DNA of 64,000 bases from Cinclus cinclus. Taxonomy: Eukaryota; Chordata; Aves; Passeriformes; Cinclidae. Under the pieces are notes generated by a model. The model made no database searches. It had not been told where the DNA came from and worked only from the letters and a program-made list of their open reading frames with translations. Position numbers and translations under genes: made by a program. Location: contig NC_085048.1 in the NCBI RefSeq assembly GCF_963662255.1, forward strand, positions 98,220,729 to 98,284,728, read 5' to 3'. Positions 1 to 13,445 of the stretch are shown here, piece by piece; position 1 is the stretch's first letter, and every line of letters starts with the position of its first letter.

Positions 1-1857
1 ACAGCCTAATATAAATTCATGTTATTCTTTAGGTACTGTATATCTTATCTTAAGACCATGGTCTGCTCACTATCACTTTTTATGTTTTTAAATACAAATA
101 TTTAAGAAGCTCTAAAGGAATACTTATAAGATTGATTTATTTTTTTTAAACAGAAACCTTTTTTAGCTAACTTGTAAAGAAATTAAGCCAGAAAATAAAA
201 ATTTTTTGAAGCTTAAACTAAGGATTTTTATTACTGACTCCTTCCTTCCATGAAGACAATAAGAGAATTATGGCCTTTCTCTCAAAGTCTATGGAAAGGA
301 CCTGTTTGAACTCAACAGTGGCTGTGTGAGTGGCTGTATCGTCATATAGTACTTTTGGGGTGACTGTGAGCACAGGCTGTTCTGCAATACATCCATCATC
401 CTGTTCCCTCTAAAGATTCCCTTGTCTGCATGGTGAAATGTGTATACCACCTCTTTCCCCTCAGCTCAGGATTCCTAAGAGAACAAGTACACACTGCAGA
501 AACACCTGAAAATCCAGCTACCTTCCCAGGCCCAGGTTCAGTCAGGTGGCTGATGAGTGCCTAGCATCCCTGCCCCTGCATCCAGTGCTGTTTGATCCTG
601 CAGAAGTCTTTGGCTCACACGAAAGCCTCTTTGCTAAGTCATCTACAGACATGAGGTTTTACCCAAAGAACAAAAGTATAGCTAGGATATTCTAGATGTT
701 CAAGGCTAGAACAGCTGTCCCAGACACAGCAGCTATGGCCCACATGAGACAATACTCACAGCTCTAAAGATTCACAGAGGAAAAGTGGATGTTTTTAAAA
801 CTGGGGAAAAAATGGTGGAGCAATGTTAAAGAGACAAAGAGAGATGGCATCAGCTGGGCTTTTTGAGATAACTATAGGAGAACTGAGCTTAGTACTCAAC
901 CCACAGGGCACTTTCAGTATGTTCCAGGCTACCCTGAACCCCTGGGCAAGTTTAGGTGTCCACAATTCAGTGTGCTGTAGAAGAGGTACTGGAGGCTGCT
1001 TGCTCCCAGTATAGACAGGGGACAATCTGTATTTAGCCAGCAGATGATTGATTAGATCCTGGCATTATACAGTACTCTAGGTTTGGGGAATCAATAATGA
1101 TGCCATCACAGGTAACTTAATTAATAGAATTGCAATTAACTTAACAGATAACTGAGAAGTAAGCTCAGCTAATATTGAACAACAGCCATCAGTGACCTAA
1201 TTTCTATCTTCTGAACATCACTGTCTTCCATGAGAGAATACACAATTCCCAGTGAGTGAGAGGAGATGCCAGAATAAGTCTTTGAGAACTACTCACAATT
1301 TCCAGTTTGAAACACCACAGTTGCAGTAATGCACGGCCAGATTTCCTGATGTAGAGCTGCAGCTGAACTGGCATCTCTCCCTCTCTCCCACTGAGTCCCT
1401 GTTAAGAGATCAGAGAGGCTGAACTACAGCAAAGCTGCAGTGTCTGCAGGCAGTACAGCTGAATAGCCACATTTACCTGCTGATGCTACTTAGGTGCTTA
1501 TATGACAAAATGAGCCTGCAGCTTCTATTTCTCATACATGAGACTTGAAGGGTGAGTACAGCTTGTGGTTTTTTTTGGAGAGGGGGAGTGCTTTGGGGGC
1601 CTTTTGGTGAGCTTTTTTTGGTGGGGTGTGTTGTTTTTGGTTTGATGCCATTTATAGGTTGGTTTCTTTTTTCTAGAAAAGTACCTGTAAGACTTTGCTT
1701 AAGGCCTTGTCTACATAAAAATTATGTCCTAGTAGAAGTGATGAAACCTCCTCCCCTGACAGTGACACCTCCAATACAGATGCTATTATTTTAATAACAA
1801 GGTTGTGCACACACTGCTAAATAGTTTACTGAGGAAGGGATTATACTCTACCTGTGT
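1..1857. other. Non-coding stretch, no gene seen
   Basis: This is AT-rich sequence with stop codons frequent in all frames; the small open frames (up to about 80 codons) resemble no known protein. The only local structure I see is a G/T-rich stretch near 1561-1655. I see no splice-flanked exon, RNA gene or recognisable transposon here. Confidence 0.7.
1561..1656. repeat. G/T-rich low-complexity stretch
   Basis: The plus strand is almost entirely G and T for about 95 bases, with runs of T and of G alternating. An 80-codon frame over it is a by-product of the biased composition. It is a simple low-complexity tract; no function is evident. Confidence 0.5.
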
Positions 1858-1859
1858 CA

Positions 1860-1950
1860 CACAATTTTCAGATTAGAAAACTAAGGCTGTACTCTTACAA
1901 CAGCCAAAGTCCATATGTAAAATAAGCAGGTAATTTGCCATGAAGGAGAC
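1860..1950 (-). mobile_element. MIR-type SINE relic
   Basis: Read on the plus strand, the segment follows the reverse complement of the MIR core and 3' half: an ATTTTCAGATTAGAAAACT block (consensus: TTTACAGATGAGGAAACTGAGG), a spacer, then CAGCCAAAGTC and ATAAGCAG, matching the CCCAAGGTCA ... GTAAGCAG part. MIRs are tRNA-derived SINEs that died long ago in amniotes; bird copies are diverged remnants. The match is from memory of the family consensus and is diverged, so the boundaries are approximate. Confidence 0.5.
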
Positions 1951-4900
1951 TTAAAAATAATAATTAAAGAAACCTGCCAAAATTAAAAAAGCAACATTAG
2001 GCTTTATCTTTGCCAACAAAGGTTACCGAGGAGAGAGCAAGAGAGAGAAATGTGAAGTAGTTCATCTCCTGGCTGATCCATGCCTCCCTGAAGAGTCTCA
2101 CCCCGAGCTGGTGCCTTGGCACTGTTTTGGCAAGGCTCTGGGCACTCTGGCAGACCAGGTGGCTGTGGGTGGCTGCTCCACCATCCTCCCACTCCCAGCA
2201 GACTTGCTGGTGCTAAGGGCGTGGGGAGTGAGCTCCACCTGAGCAAATGGAGCCCATTCACGTTTGGGAGGATAGCTGGAGGGATTCAGAGCATGCCTTA
2301 TGGAATTTTGCTTTGAATCCTGCAGCATATGGAAATTGGTCTGCAAGAAAAATGGGAAATATTTAGAAACAGTTGGAAAGGATGTCATTGAAATTTATCC
2401 TGGCTATGTCTAAACATGGAAAAGGACAACAGAATCCAATGTTAACTTCAGAAAAATGTAAAGAGAACTGACTATGCAACAAGCAGAAGGCTTATTTCTT
2501 TTTAAGTATAAACAATCTGGTGAGGAGGAAGAAAGGCAGAGCTACAAAAATAAGCCAAGGAAAGTAAAAAATAATGAGGGTAAAAACTAATAATACTCTG
2601 CATCAGTTTGCAGAGTTTTTTGGTTTTTTTTCTTGTACAGCAGTCTCCAAATATAACTCTAAGGGAGAAACCAGACAAAATATTTCTGTTCTGAACTATC
2701 ACAATGGAAAATGGCTTAAAAGGAAATTGTGCTGGGGGAAGGGGATAGCCTTCAGCAGTGGACAAGCTTTTTAGATCCCTTCCTTGGGAGACTAATCTTT
2801 CTATGCTCCTTAAATCGTCAATGGCAAGAGACACCAACCTCCACAGGACAGTTCCATACCCCTAAATGCAGGTGACATGGGCACCTTATGCACACTAAGG
2901 ACAAAGGCTGTAATAAATTACAAAACTTGGACCATTTTCTTCAAGCTTTGCCTATTTGGAGGCCTGAGCTGAATTACAGGTGGAGCAAACGTTGATGCCT
3001 TCAAGGGAGAGTTAAGGAAATAAGTGTGAAGACACAGAACCCTCGATTCACCCTTCTCATTTTTTTGTCCTCTAGGTGCATCACTGTGCATTAAACCCCT
3101 GACTTCCTGCTTGTCTTTGGTTTTGTTTCTTTTTTTCTCTCCTCAGCTCTGTAATGGGAGCTTCATGGACACAAGCTTGCAAAAGTGCAGAGCACCCCCT
3201 TCTGAATCCAGATTTCCTCTTCTATCCAGGTTTTGTGCTGGTGGAGAGATCCTAGCCATAGGAAGCAACTTTCTCCAGAACAATAATTCCTTGTGAAGTA
3301 TCTCTAGTTCCAAGGCAGAAATTTTGCTCCCAGGGAACTTGTAAAAAATATTATAAAGACAGTAGGAAAAAATTAGTGTGGAAGCAGTCTAACAATGTTT
3401 GAGGTACCAAGACTAACAATGACTATAAATAAGGCTAAGGACAGAAATAGAGAGTGTAATTGCTTCTAATGTAAACACCATAGCATTTACCATTTTCCAT
3501 AGATGCCAAGCAGACAAGATTATCTGGATTTTCAAGTGAGTTTGTCTATGACAAATTGGATTGACAAAAAAAAAAAAAAAAGAAATATGATGAATGTGAA
3601 GCATATTTAGTACAGAAACACCATGATAGATAATGCTGTAATTACTGTATGCAGTTGCTGAATCTAACAATATAAATTCAATGCAAATCATGAGTTTATT
3701 TCCCACAGCTTTAGAGAATCAGAGCAACATAAATTTCCCTCTATTTCTTTTAAAAATAATGTTCATTTTAAAAGTATGCATGTATATAAATTCCAGAAAA
3801 ATTATAAGATTCTTCTGCTCTCCTTTTTTCCCCACACTCTATGTGAGAACACCAATGCTTTTTTTTTTATTTGTTTCACTTTCCCATGTAGGACTCTGAC
3901 AGACATGCAATTTGGCTTAGAAACCAACTCATTGCATTTTCTTGTTCTAAGCCTATTACCCAATAACTTTGCATTGTGCGACTACCTGGGAAGAGCTAAA
4001 CAGAAAAATCATCATGCTCATATTTGCAGAAATATACAAGTGATCCTTAACATACATCTATGATTTTCAGCTGATAATTTATGTTGAGATTCTAAATTTC
4101 AAATTCACTGGTTACTCATAATCCTTTCCAACGGATGACAGGAACCACATCACATCCTGTGTTTTTCCACCTTCTGCAATACAAAATTTCTGGATGTGAC
4201 AGCAAGCAGTGGGTAAACTGCAGTTTCATTTTGGTAAAAATTTCTCAATAAAACTTAGTTAGTTACACATTTCTGCAAAAATTAATTGAAAAATCTGGAT
4301 TAGTAGCATATTGACTTGCTGATAATATATGACATGGTTTAGGAATTCCTGGAGGAAAACAAAAATGAAAATCAGAAATAATCACTGAATAATGCATAAT
4401 TTAGTATATTAGATCAATGTCTCAAATCTTCTTGACTCATAACAGAGCAAGCACACCCAATGCTATAGAAATGTAGCATTTCCTGGCCTTCATTGCAAAT
4501 GTGCTGAAGCACCATCCTGAGTTAGGCTATTCCATTACAAATGGGAAAAAGTTTACCTGATCTAGCAGGAAAACACCAAATTTGGACTGATAATGCAGCA
4601 TATCTGTATAGCAGGACATGAGACAAACTATGCCATGCTAGCGCTGACAGAGGGGAAAAAGGAAAAGAGATGGAACCCAGTTGAAGCACAAGTGAAACTC
4701 GTCATGGCCAAGGCAAGTGCAACCAACTATAACTCCTAAAGGTTTTCATTGTTTGTTCAGGGAACATTTAAATAATTTCATGGTGTTTCCCTCCCACTAT
4801 TCTCATCCCTCCCTTCCTCTACTTGCAAGTTGTCTCACATCACACCTTTCTTCTGTTTCTTAAGGTCAGTTGTGACACATCTTCCTTTACACATTAATAA

Positions 4901-7900
4901 GGCCACACTGAACACTATGTACTAAAATATGAAACAATAATCTGTTTCCAATAAATATCTCAACCAACTAGCACCAGGAAAGCAAGGGAGAGCTCTTCTA
5001 CTTTGCAAGTAGGGGTACTTGGTAAGGTGACACACTTTTTTCTTTCTTTAGGTTAAATTTACTTGTTATTTGCATGAAATCCACCTGATACAACATCTTA
5101 CATGCCCAATAGGACCATGCAGTTAGAACATGGAAAACCCACATTACTGTGCCTTTCCATACAGTGACAGGTGATAAAAGGATTTTAGGACTGGGCTGTC
5201 AGACATGCACAGTGGATGAATTGCTGGGTCAGAATGAACATGCAGTGCGCCACAACCCATGAAAGGAAACCATTAACAAAGAGCAACACAAGTAGACATA
5301 AAATAGGGTCAACATTCAACTCTTGATTTCAGCCCTTCCCATATTTTTTGGCCTTTCAGCAGCTAAATTCTTTGATGCTAGCAACAGCAAGCTATGCTAA
5401 GAACAAAAATTCTACCTGTGAATTAGTGGCCCATTTTTTACAAGTGCCTAAAAGGGACTCAGAACCATCTATGGGAGCAGGCATACTCAATGCACAAGCA
5501 AAACCTTGCTTTGTCTGGAAAAACCGGGTAATTACCTAAGTTAGCTGCCCATCTACTTGACCACATACGAAGAAGGTTATAGTGCATGACTGGTATGGAT
5601 ATTGGGAGAAATAAATAATTATTTCAATGTTTTTAATATTCAAAAGCAAAAAGAATAAAAATATATAAAATAATCTGTGTTTACCTCCTGCACTCAAATC
5701 TTCCATATATTGAGATTTTGTACTGTATGGCTTTTGGTCCAGTAAGAATAATGTTTAAGGAAGAAAGATGACACCGTCCATGTAGCAGGAAGCACTGTTA
5801 GGGGCTTGGCAGCAATATGTACAGATATACTACATTTTAATGGCTAATACATATCAGATCTAGCAGTCATACACACATATCTCAGTAGATATGGCTACAT
5901 TTTCCTCTTGGTTTTGCTATCAAAGTGTTTCTTTACCACATTTATATGCCCCTCAAAAATATACACAGAGAAGCAAAAGGTCTTTTTGATCAGATGAGAG
6001 GTTCCTTTCCATGCTATTTTGGCCCATTTATCTAAAAGCCATATGAAAACTGTCTCAAGCTGTTCCCAAATTGCTTTCTTACTTGTTTTGATGAACTCCT
6101 GTTAGTTCCTGTTTAACTGCACATCTTGCTGTTGCCATTTGCCCACCTTCCACACTGCAGGATGCTGCAGGACATATTGTGCTTGCTGACACACTTTTTA
6201 TGAAGGAAGTCTTTGCCATCAGCTGTCAAACATATGAAGCTACATTTGACCACAGGGCATAGAATGAGGGAACTGTTTTTATGACCAAGGAAATCAAAAC
6301 TGTTCCTCCATAAAACTTTCGTGAGGAAAGGGGGGGGAGTGGGGCGAAAGAAGCACAAACCTCCACATCTCTAAGAGCATAATGAAAAGAAAAAGAAATC
6401 CTTTCTAAAGACCTGAAGTTGCAAAGCACTGACTTCCAAAATCCCAGAGGCCAATGGAAGCTGAACGCATTTGACATCCCTTTGGCCTGGTCTCATCATT
6501 TCAGTAGACTCTCCAAAACTTAACTATTTGCAGCATATATTCTTCTAGCACACAGAAGAAAATGGTTCTAATTGCAACAGCAGTATTTTGGGGATGGCAG
6601 TAGTAACCACTGCTAACTGCTGAGCACAAATTAGAGAAAACTTCAGAGCCTATTTAGAACACCATTTCGCCACGCATCTTGATTAAGACAGAAAACAATT
6701 CAGCCTGCTGCAACACACTCCACAAGAACTACAGAAGCGAATTGAAGGTAAATAGATGATTCAGGAAAAAGCTGGATTTAGACATGTGATATTGACTTAA
6801 AAGTTCAGATTTTCTTCCTGTTTAGTTTTCTGAGCTCACACTCTGGCTCTGATGAACAACCGGGCTTTGTCTTCTATTGTGAAAGGGGGACCTCACTGAA
6901 GCCAACAGATGCATCACCTGCAAAGAAAAGGTCTGTTACAAACCCAAATCAAGACCCAGTCCAAAATGTTTTGTCTGTTTCAAAGCAGGCTGGGACTCAT
7001 TTATGGTGAATTTTAATAAAACACCTTCTCCCTTGACGAGAAAGACTACATACTACATAAATAGTAGTGGTTCACAAGTAACTTAGCATATATTTAATTA
7101 AAGTATCCGCATAAAATCAAATAACATCTCTGTGCTATGTAAAGTATTAAAGCAGTTAAAGAAATCCTACTTTCAGAGGACATGTCTGATCTATTAACAC
7201 AGGCTTATTTTATGGTTTCATCAAAGAGTCACAACTCAGAGCATATTCAACTACAACTTCCCAAAATACTCTACCAGGAACTTTTTCTCCAAGTTTTATG
7301 ATGTAGGACCCTCCATTCAAAATTTAAGGGGCTTTCCTTAGGCACTATCACACTCCTCAATGTGTAGGACTTATGTATCCAATCCTAACGATATGCTATT
7401 GACTTTCATGTCCACTCTGAATACCCCTTCTGGAAGCCCCCTGCTTGTCAAATCATCATCAAACCTTATGTGAGATTCCCAAGGAAAGCAGTAATCATTC
7501 TATGAACAAGACTGTGCATGTAATATTTCTATTTGTATTGTAATATTTCATACTGTATGGCAATGTTTTACCAGTTAGTCTTAAAAAAAAACCCAAAAAA
7601 CCAAGACACTTACACACACAGAAGTCTGAAGACTAAAGTCAGGAAGATGCTACAATATTTGGGGAGAAAAGAACACTGGTTTTGTGTCTTTAGAGGGGCA
7701 GGGAAAGAGCCTTGCATCTTATGCCTGGTTTCATTGTATGCAATCACAGTGGGAGAAAAAGAAATGGCAATTATTTTTTAACTGATCTTTCCATCTAAGC
7801 TAGATGAAAATTCAGATTTAGTATAGCTACCACACTCATAAAAAACAGAGAGGAGGTATTTCGACAAACTCCCAGCCTGTGCTGTTGTGGGCAAGCTGAG

Positions 7901-8789
7901 ACCACAGCAAGAGTCTCTGAAAGAGTGAAGGGAATTAATTATTGTTGTACTCAGTTGTAATCATACAAAGGTATTAAACCTCTGTGTAAACCTTTGCAAT
8001 ATGTTTCTTGGAACATGTTTGTTTGCATAGAACCTCTCTAATTGTTACTGTAAAGGTGCTTCTTCATCAAAATAAAAAAAACCCAAGATATTTACTTTTC
8101 TGTTTGAGGGACAGTTAATAAAATGGAGGAGCTGGACCTCTGCTTTGGTGTCTACTGGGGCAGAGAGATAACAAATGAATAGAAGGCACTGTGCAGCTCT
8201 AGGGCAACAGAGAAGCATCTCTGCCCATCTCCCAGAGCAACTGCACGTGGCAGGCAAGTAGCCTGTGCTGAGGAAGCACCACCCATTGAGGCATTCCAGG
8301 TTTGGGCAGACAACTGAACAGTGGTGAGAAGGTACAAAAGACTCAAGATGTTCTTATTCCTGGAGTTTCTACCACTATTAGTGCTATATTTTAAAGCTTT
8401 CCCTATTTCTAAATTTCCTGTGCTTTTGTCTGGCTCCTTCAGCTGAGATACAAAACTGTAAAGTCTTCCTCGCGTCCCAGCCCCAACCTGTGTCTGCCAT
8501 GGCAGCTCTAACTCAGGTCCCCTTTACTGCTGACTACAGAATTATTCTCCCAGCACTACCACTGCTCACAGATGTCTTTGTTTAACTTGCATATTCCTTA
8601 GCATCTGCCAGCATTTTCCCCTAGCTAAATTCCTACTAAATGCACTTTACTTCTCTAAGCCTCATCAGCTATTGCTCTAAATGCATCCCTTAAAGAGGAA
8701 AAAAAAAATCTCCACCTGTGTTTAATATGTGTATCAATAAAAGGAGGATTAGAAATCTGCACTTCTGGGCTGTTAAACAAACTCTTTTC
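1951..8789. other. Non-coding stretch, no gene seen
   Basis: AT-rich DNA with short spurious frames only (longest about 111 codons, minus strand, 2502-2837). It includes an A16 run at 3566-3581 and a short G-run near 6330-6337. I see no CR1 copy, RNA gene or exon with convincing splice sites. Composition is uniform across the stretch. Confidence 0.65.
3566..3581. repeat. A16 homopolymer
   Basis: Sixteen consecutive A on the plus strand. There is no recognisable retrotransposon body immediately upstream, so it is better read as a simple A-tract than as the tail of an insertion. Confidence 0.85.
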
Positions 8790-8790
8790 T

Positions 8791-8880
8791 GCCTCCATTT
8801 ATTCAACCATAAAATGATTATAATATTTACTATAATATCTCAAAGAACAGTTAAAAAGCTTAATGCTATAAATTCAATAC
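8791..8880 (+). mobile_element. Probable MIR-type SINE relic
   Basis: The order CCTCCATTTATTCAACCATAA, AAATGATTATAATATTTACTA, ATATCTCAAAGAACAGTTAA and then TTAATGCTAT parallels the MIR 3' half (CCTCAGTTTCCTCATCTGTAA, AATGGGGATAATAATACCTA, CTCATAGAGTTGTTG, then a TTAAATGAG-like segment). Similarity is spread over about 85 bases but is diverged. An alternative is chance resemblance in AT-rich DNA. Confidence 0.4.
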
Positions 8881-9309
8881 TACTGATTCTGTCTTTCTAC
8901 AGGGAATATATAAGCATTTCCATGCCAAGTCGATATTTATTTATAAGATTTATAGTTTATGGTTTGCAGTCATTAATATAACATTATTTGCAAGGTTAAT
9001 ACTCCAGTCCTATGGAGCAGAAGGTAGTATCTGCATTATAGGCAAGATTATATTCTTACTTGCTAGATATTCCTTTTAAGTAAGCCTGTAATTCTTATTT
9101 TCTCCTATAGGGCAGTATTATTAATAAATATGTACTGCTGGTAAGCTTTAATTTATGTAAAAGCCCATTGTGTTAAAGAACATCTATGGAACAAAATTAA
9201 TCCTTTTTTTTTTTTTAATACATAGTACAGAATTCTTTTTGTTACAGCTGCTTTAGCAAGGTTTTGCCCTCAGGTCTGCATATTATAAAAAATATTTTCA
9301 AAAGAAAGT

Positions 9310-9362
9310 AAAAAAAAAGAACAAAAAACAACAACCAAAAAAAAATCCAACCAAAAACAAAG
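9310..9362. repeat. A-rich low-complexity block
   Basis: Runs of A broken by single C, G or CC form a low-complexity block on the plus strand. Similar A/C-rich stretches recur at 13.4, 41.4 and 49.9 kb in this window. No transposon body is attached to it. Confidence 0.7.
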
Positions 9363-9470
9363 CGAAGAATCAGTAACCCACAGAAGTACACAAAGTGTCA
9401 TTGTACCCTAAAGACAAGAAATGTTATTTCTAAAATACAGACCTGAAATTATTATTTTAAAAAAATCTAC

Positions 9471-9486
9471 TGATATATATATATCA
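9471..9486. repeat. Perfect 16-bp AT palindrome
   Basis: The sequence TGATATATATATATCA equals its own reverse complement. It is most simply a short TA microsatellite with symmetric flanks; a protein-binding role cannot be shown from the sequence. Confidence 0.8.
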
Positions 9487-9960
9487 ATAAAAGTATCTTC
9501 CAGGTTTGATTGTGCAGCCCATATTTACTGTAGCATGAACACGTGAGACTCTCTGCTGTGCTGTCTCTCAAAAGGAAAGAGGGCTGCATTTAGCTGTGCT
9601 AATCTTCTCTAGGAATTATTCTGCTCTGTACAGGGGATGACTGTCAGCCATTTCCAGCACTAATTGGACTCAAGTATGGTACGACCTAATTTCTCAACAT
9701 ATACCGCAGAGTTTTGAGATTCCTGAATGCTTCAGCCTTTTGAGAGTTTTGTTGTTTTCCATTAGCCACAACTTTGCTGTCTCCAACTGCCAGCAGAGGG
9801 GGAAAACGGAATACGAAGAAGAGAACATAATGTAGCACACCATCTCTCATCCACACTGCTGAAATAAATATGATGCGGTTTCAACCATTTCTTTTCTAGG
9901 GCAGGGTACACTCATTCTAAATTTCCTAGTCTACAAGTAATCTTATTAATTTAGTTTGTT

Positions 9961-10020
9961 GGGGTTTTTTCCCCCTTCTGACTTTTTCCCCCCTCTCTCC
10001 CCTTTTGCTGTTCGCTCCAT
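9961..10020. repeat. Pyrimidine-rich tract
   Basis: The plus strand is dominated by T and C in runs such as TTTTTTCCCCC. It resembles a polypyrimidine tract, but no clear exon follows; the frame that opens at 10052 has no known similarity. Confidence 0.5.
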
Positions 10021-13000
10021 GCAGGCAGAATCTTTATGGGATGTATAAATAGTGGCAGAATTATGCAGAGGGGTTTATTATGAAACTAGAAATCATTTCA
10101 TTGACATTAATGGGAAAGTCTGTCTTTTGGAGAGCTCCACATTTCTAGAAGCCGTTTCCTGTTCTCAAGGTCCCTTAATGCAAGGAACCAGGGTAAGATG
10201 GGAATTGCTTTGCCTCTCTTGTGCCTCAAAGACGTGTACTTGAGATGGGCTGCTGAAGGACTACATTTTTTTAAGAACCAGCAGTTAGTCTTCTGTATAG
10301 ACTGAATTCTGTTTTAGTTAACAATTTGTTAAGCTTATTGGCACAGAAGCAGTTACTTTCACCAGAGGTGAAAACAACTTTCCCCTAAGGCTGTCCTCTC
10401 CACATCTGGGAAAGCACATACACATACCGGGCTGTATAACACACTATTTAAATAAAGTGCTTTCTCGTTCCTTCCTCAGGCATAAAAGCTGTTAGCTGTA
10501 AGAGAGACAAAGGGCAGGCAGCTCTGGCTTCTGCCTCATTGCCTCCCAGCTCTTGGCACTGAGGCTTGCCTGGCTGGGTCAGGAGCTTGGTCCTCATTAC
10601 ATGGATCCTCAGACTCCAGATGAGGACGTGACTGTGACTGACAATCCAGGATCCCCACCTAATGCCTGGAGCTTGCACCATAGGCTTTAAATAAGGGACT
10701 GGGGAAGCATTGGTGCAGCCAAATGGTAGAGGTTTCCAGAAATAAATGACTGTCCTATTGCTCTCATATTCCTAGAGCCTGTCTTTAGATTGCCATGCTC
10801 TTTACACTTGTAGCATTTTACACACACAGATGATCGTGGATTTAAGAGCAAATGATGGCAGTGCTAAGTTAGACTTCCAGCTGTCTACAAGTGTCCATGA
10901 ATCATCTGGTGTCTGGGGAATTTCTGTTCCAAGGCTGAATGAAAGCAAGCCATGGAGAGATAATTGATGACCAAAAAACATTAGATACTCATTGAATCAA
11001 CACTCTCATTGACAACAAAATCACTAGCAAAGGGATAAACCTGAAGTGAGATCCTTGCTCTAGCAGCAATCAGAGGTGTATGATCAGGGACTTCTGTAAA
11101 CAGAGCTCAATTTCTTTTCCTGCGAAATTGGAGTCTTTGAAACAAAAATTGGAACAAGCCCCTTTCTTCCCACTTACGTCTTGCTAGGTTAGAAGGGACA
11201 CCAGAAACTTTAGTAATAGCAGTTTCAGAGGGCAAAGGCATTTGTGAATAGGGCTTCAAAGAAGGAATAAGAGGTAGCAGCTTGAATAATAATATAGCAC
11301 TGGAGAAAAAAGCTCTACAGTGGTATGCAGAAAAGCAGGGGGGTACAAGACCAAAGATTTGTGTTACAGGGGTTTAGTATGATAAATAAAGCCTGCTGCC
11401 ATCAAAGGCCATTGGAAGGAAGCAGACACTCCCTTCACTGGGGTACTGTCAGAGGAAAAGGTTATCCAGAACATCAGAAGAGGGCTGTTGCTGAAGCACA
11501 GCAACAGGAGCAGCAAGCTGAACACGCAGTCAAGGGAAAGTGGGCCATAATAGATTCAGGATGGAAGAAGAGGTTTGCTGACAAGGCCGCAGAGGAGAGA
11601 TGCCAGCTGGCTCACATCCTGTTAAATGAAATATGGATAGAAAAAATGTCCTGAGGTTTCTGTCCTGTTTAGTCTGACAGTACTGAACACAAAGCATGGG
11701 GCTGTTCTGCACCTCTATCCATGGTGCTGCAGCTCTGCTGACTGGAGAACAGAGAGCTAAGGCACAGTCTGCACACCCTCTTTTGGGGTCTGGGTTGCTT
11801 GTTGTAGGATGCTAAGCCAGTTGCCTTCCCTGCCCAGCTAAGGATACAGGCTGTGTGTTGTCACCAGGATTTCAGAGTGAAACCAGCATCCCTGGGAGCA
11901 CAGATACCATGGAGTATATGGCAATTCCCCTGGGATGCACCCCAGCACTGTACTTAGGCCCACAAATAGACTGGGACAAGTCTGAGCTTATGCAGCTCTA
12001 TGCAGCCTCAGAAGTGTTTTATGAGCAGTACAGAGGACCAATAAAAGTTCAGTCAGCATGTATATGTATCGCCTCTACCTAAAAGGCAGTGAAAGGAGAA
12101 CTACCACCTGCCTTTGAAGCAGGGATGCAGGAGCCTCACTGCAGTAGAACTACATTAATCTGACAATTGGAACTCAGCACACAGCAGTAGGCAATAAACT
12201 TCAAGGACCAGGCTGGTGTTGCTGGAGGAATGGTGCAGCTGGCTAAGCAATTTTTATCTGCGTGTTAATTCTGCTGATTTAACCACAACTTCCTCCAGGG
12301 ATTTCTCTAGGATCTAGTTTTCTCTTATGTCAGAGGAACTTACCTGTGTGTGATACAAAGATTCTTTCAAAAACTTTGCTTCCTGGTTGTTCCTGCAATG
12401 TGTTCACAGCTTCTGCACTTCAAACTCTTGTCATGCAGGCATGACAAGTCTGTTGAATAGTATTTATTTCCTAAAAGGGCTCCTTTCCAGAAGCTTAACC
12501 CCACCTCAGCCAGCACCTACCCAGCAGGTTTGTGCTGTACCACTGTGTATGGCTGCTCATATCAACTTTGTTATCCATAACAGTTTTGGTATCCATAAAG
12601 GCTTGATATTAAAGAGTGGCTTGGATTTATCAGTGTCTACCTCTGTAGTTACACTTGGTCATGGCACCAGTGAAGTTCAGACACTGCATGCCAGTGACAG
12701 AACATAAGTTCTGACACAGTGATAGAGTTTTTAGGCATTAGTGTTCACTGACAGCAACTGGGCATGCTCTGATGTCTAAGCAGTTCCCAAATCAAAGCTG
12801 GCAGGCAGCTCACAGGCAGACTTGGAGATTTACGTTCTGCAAAAACAGACCCATGGACTTCACTGAAGTCATTGCAGCATGGCAAAGGAAAAATCAGGCC
12901 CATATTGTGCCACAAATGGCTTCTGCAGGATTGTAGGTGTACTTAATTCTGCATGACAAGGAATATTTACCCAGATTATTTATTGCTCCTTTTCTTATAA

Positions 13001-13406
13001 GGCTGTGGCTTGTTTTCTCTCAAAAAGTCATGTTTCTTACTCTCATTTGTAACTTGCCAGAGGCAAGTAAAGCTCTGCAAATACACAAAAAGCAAAGGCC
13101 TACCAGAATAGTTCATTTTAGTCTTAGACTGCTAGTGGCATTTGCTGCTTGTGTCAACTTCTACAAATAGGGCAGGCACAGGGAAATGGTTTCCCAAGTG
13201 GTAAGTCATATGGCATATTTAGAAAGTATTGATACACCTAGAGAAACATGAATAAAAGCCTCACATATTAGAATCAGCACATTTCATGGAGTCCACATGC
13301 TGCAGAGGAGGCAATAGCCAGTGCTATTGGGCTTTCTGTTATCTATTCTCACCACTGGGATGAAAGCATAGGGTAATGAAAAGATTGATCTCCTGGAAAC
13401 AATACT

Positions 13407-13445
13407 AAAAAAAAGGAAAAAAAAAAAAAAAACAACAAAAAACCC
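13407..13445. repeat. A-rich low-complexity block
   Basis: It is made of long A runs interrupted by GG and by single C, ending in AACCCC. The minus-strand frame that crosses it reads as a phenylalanine stretch and is an artefact of the tract. Confidence 0.8.
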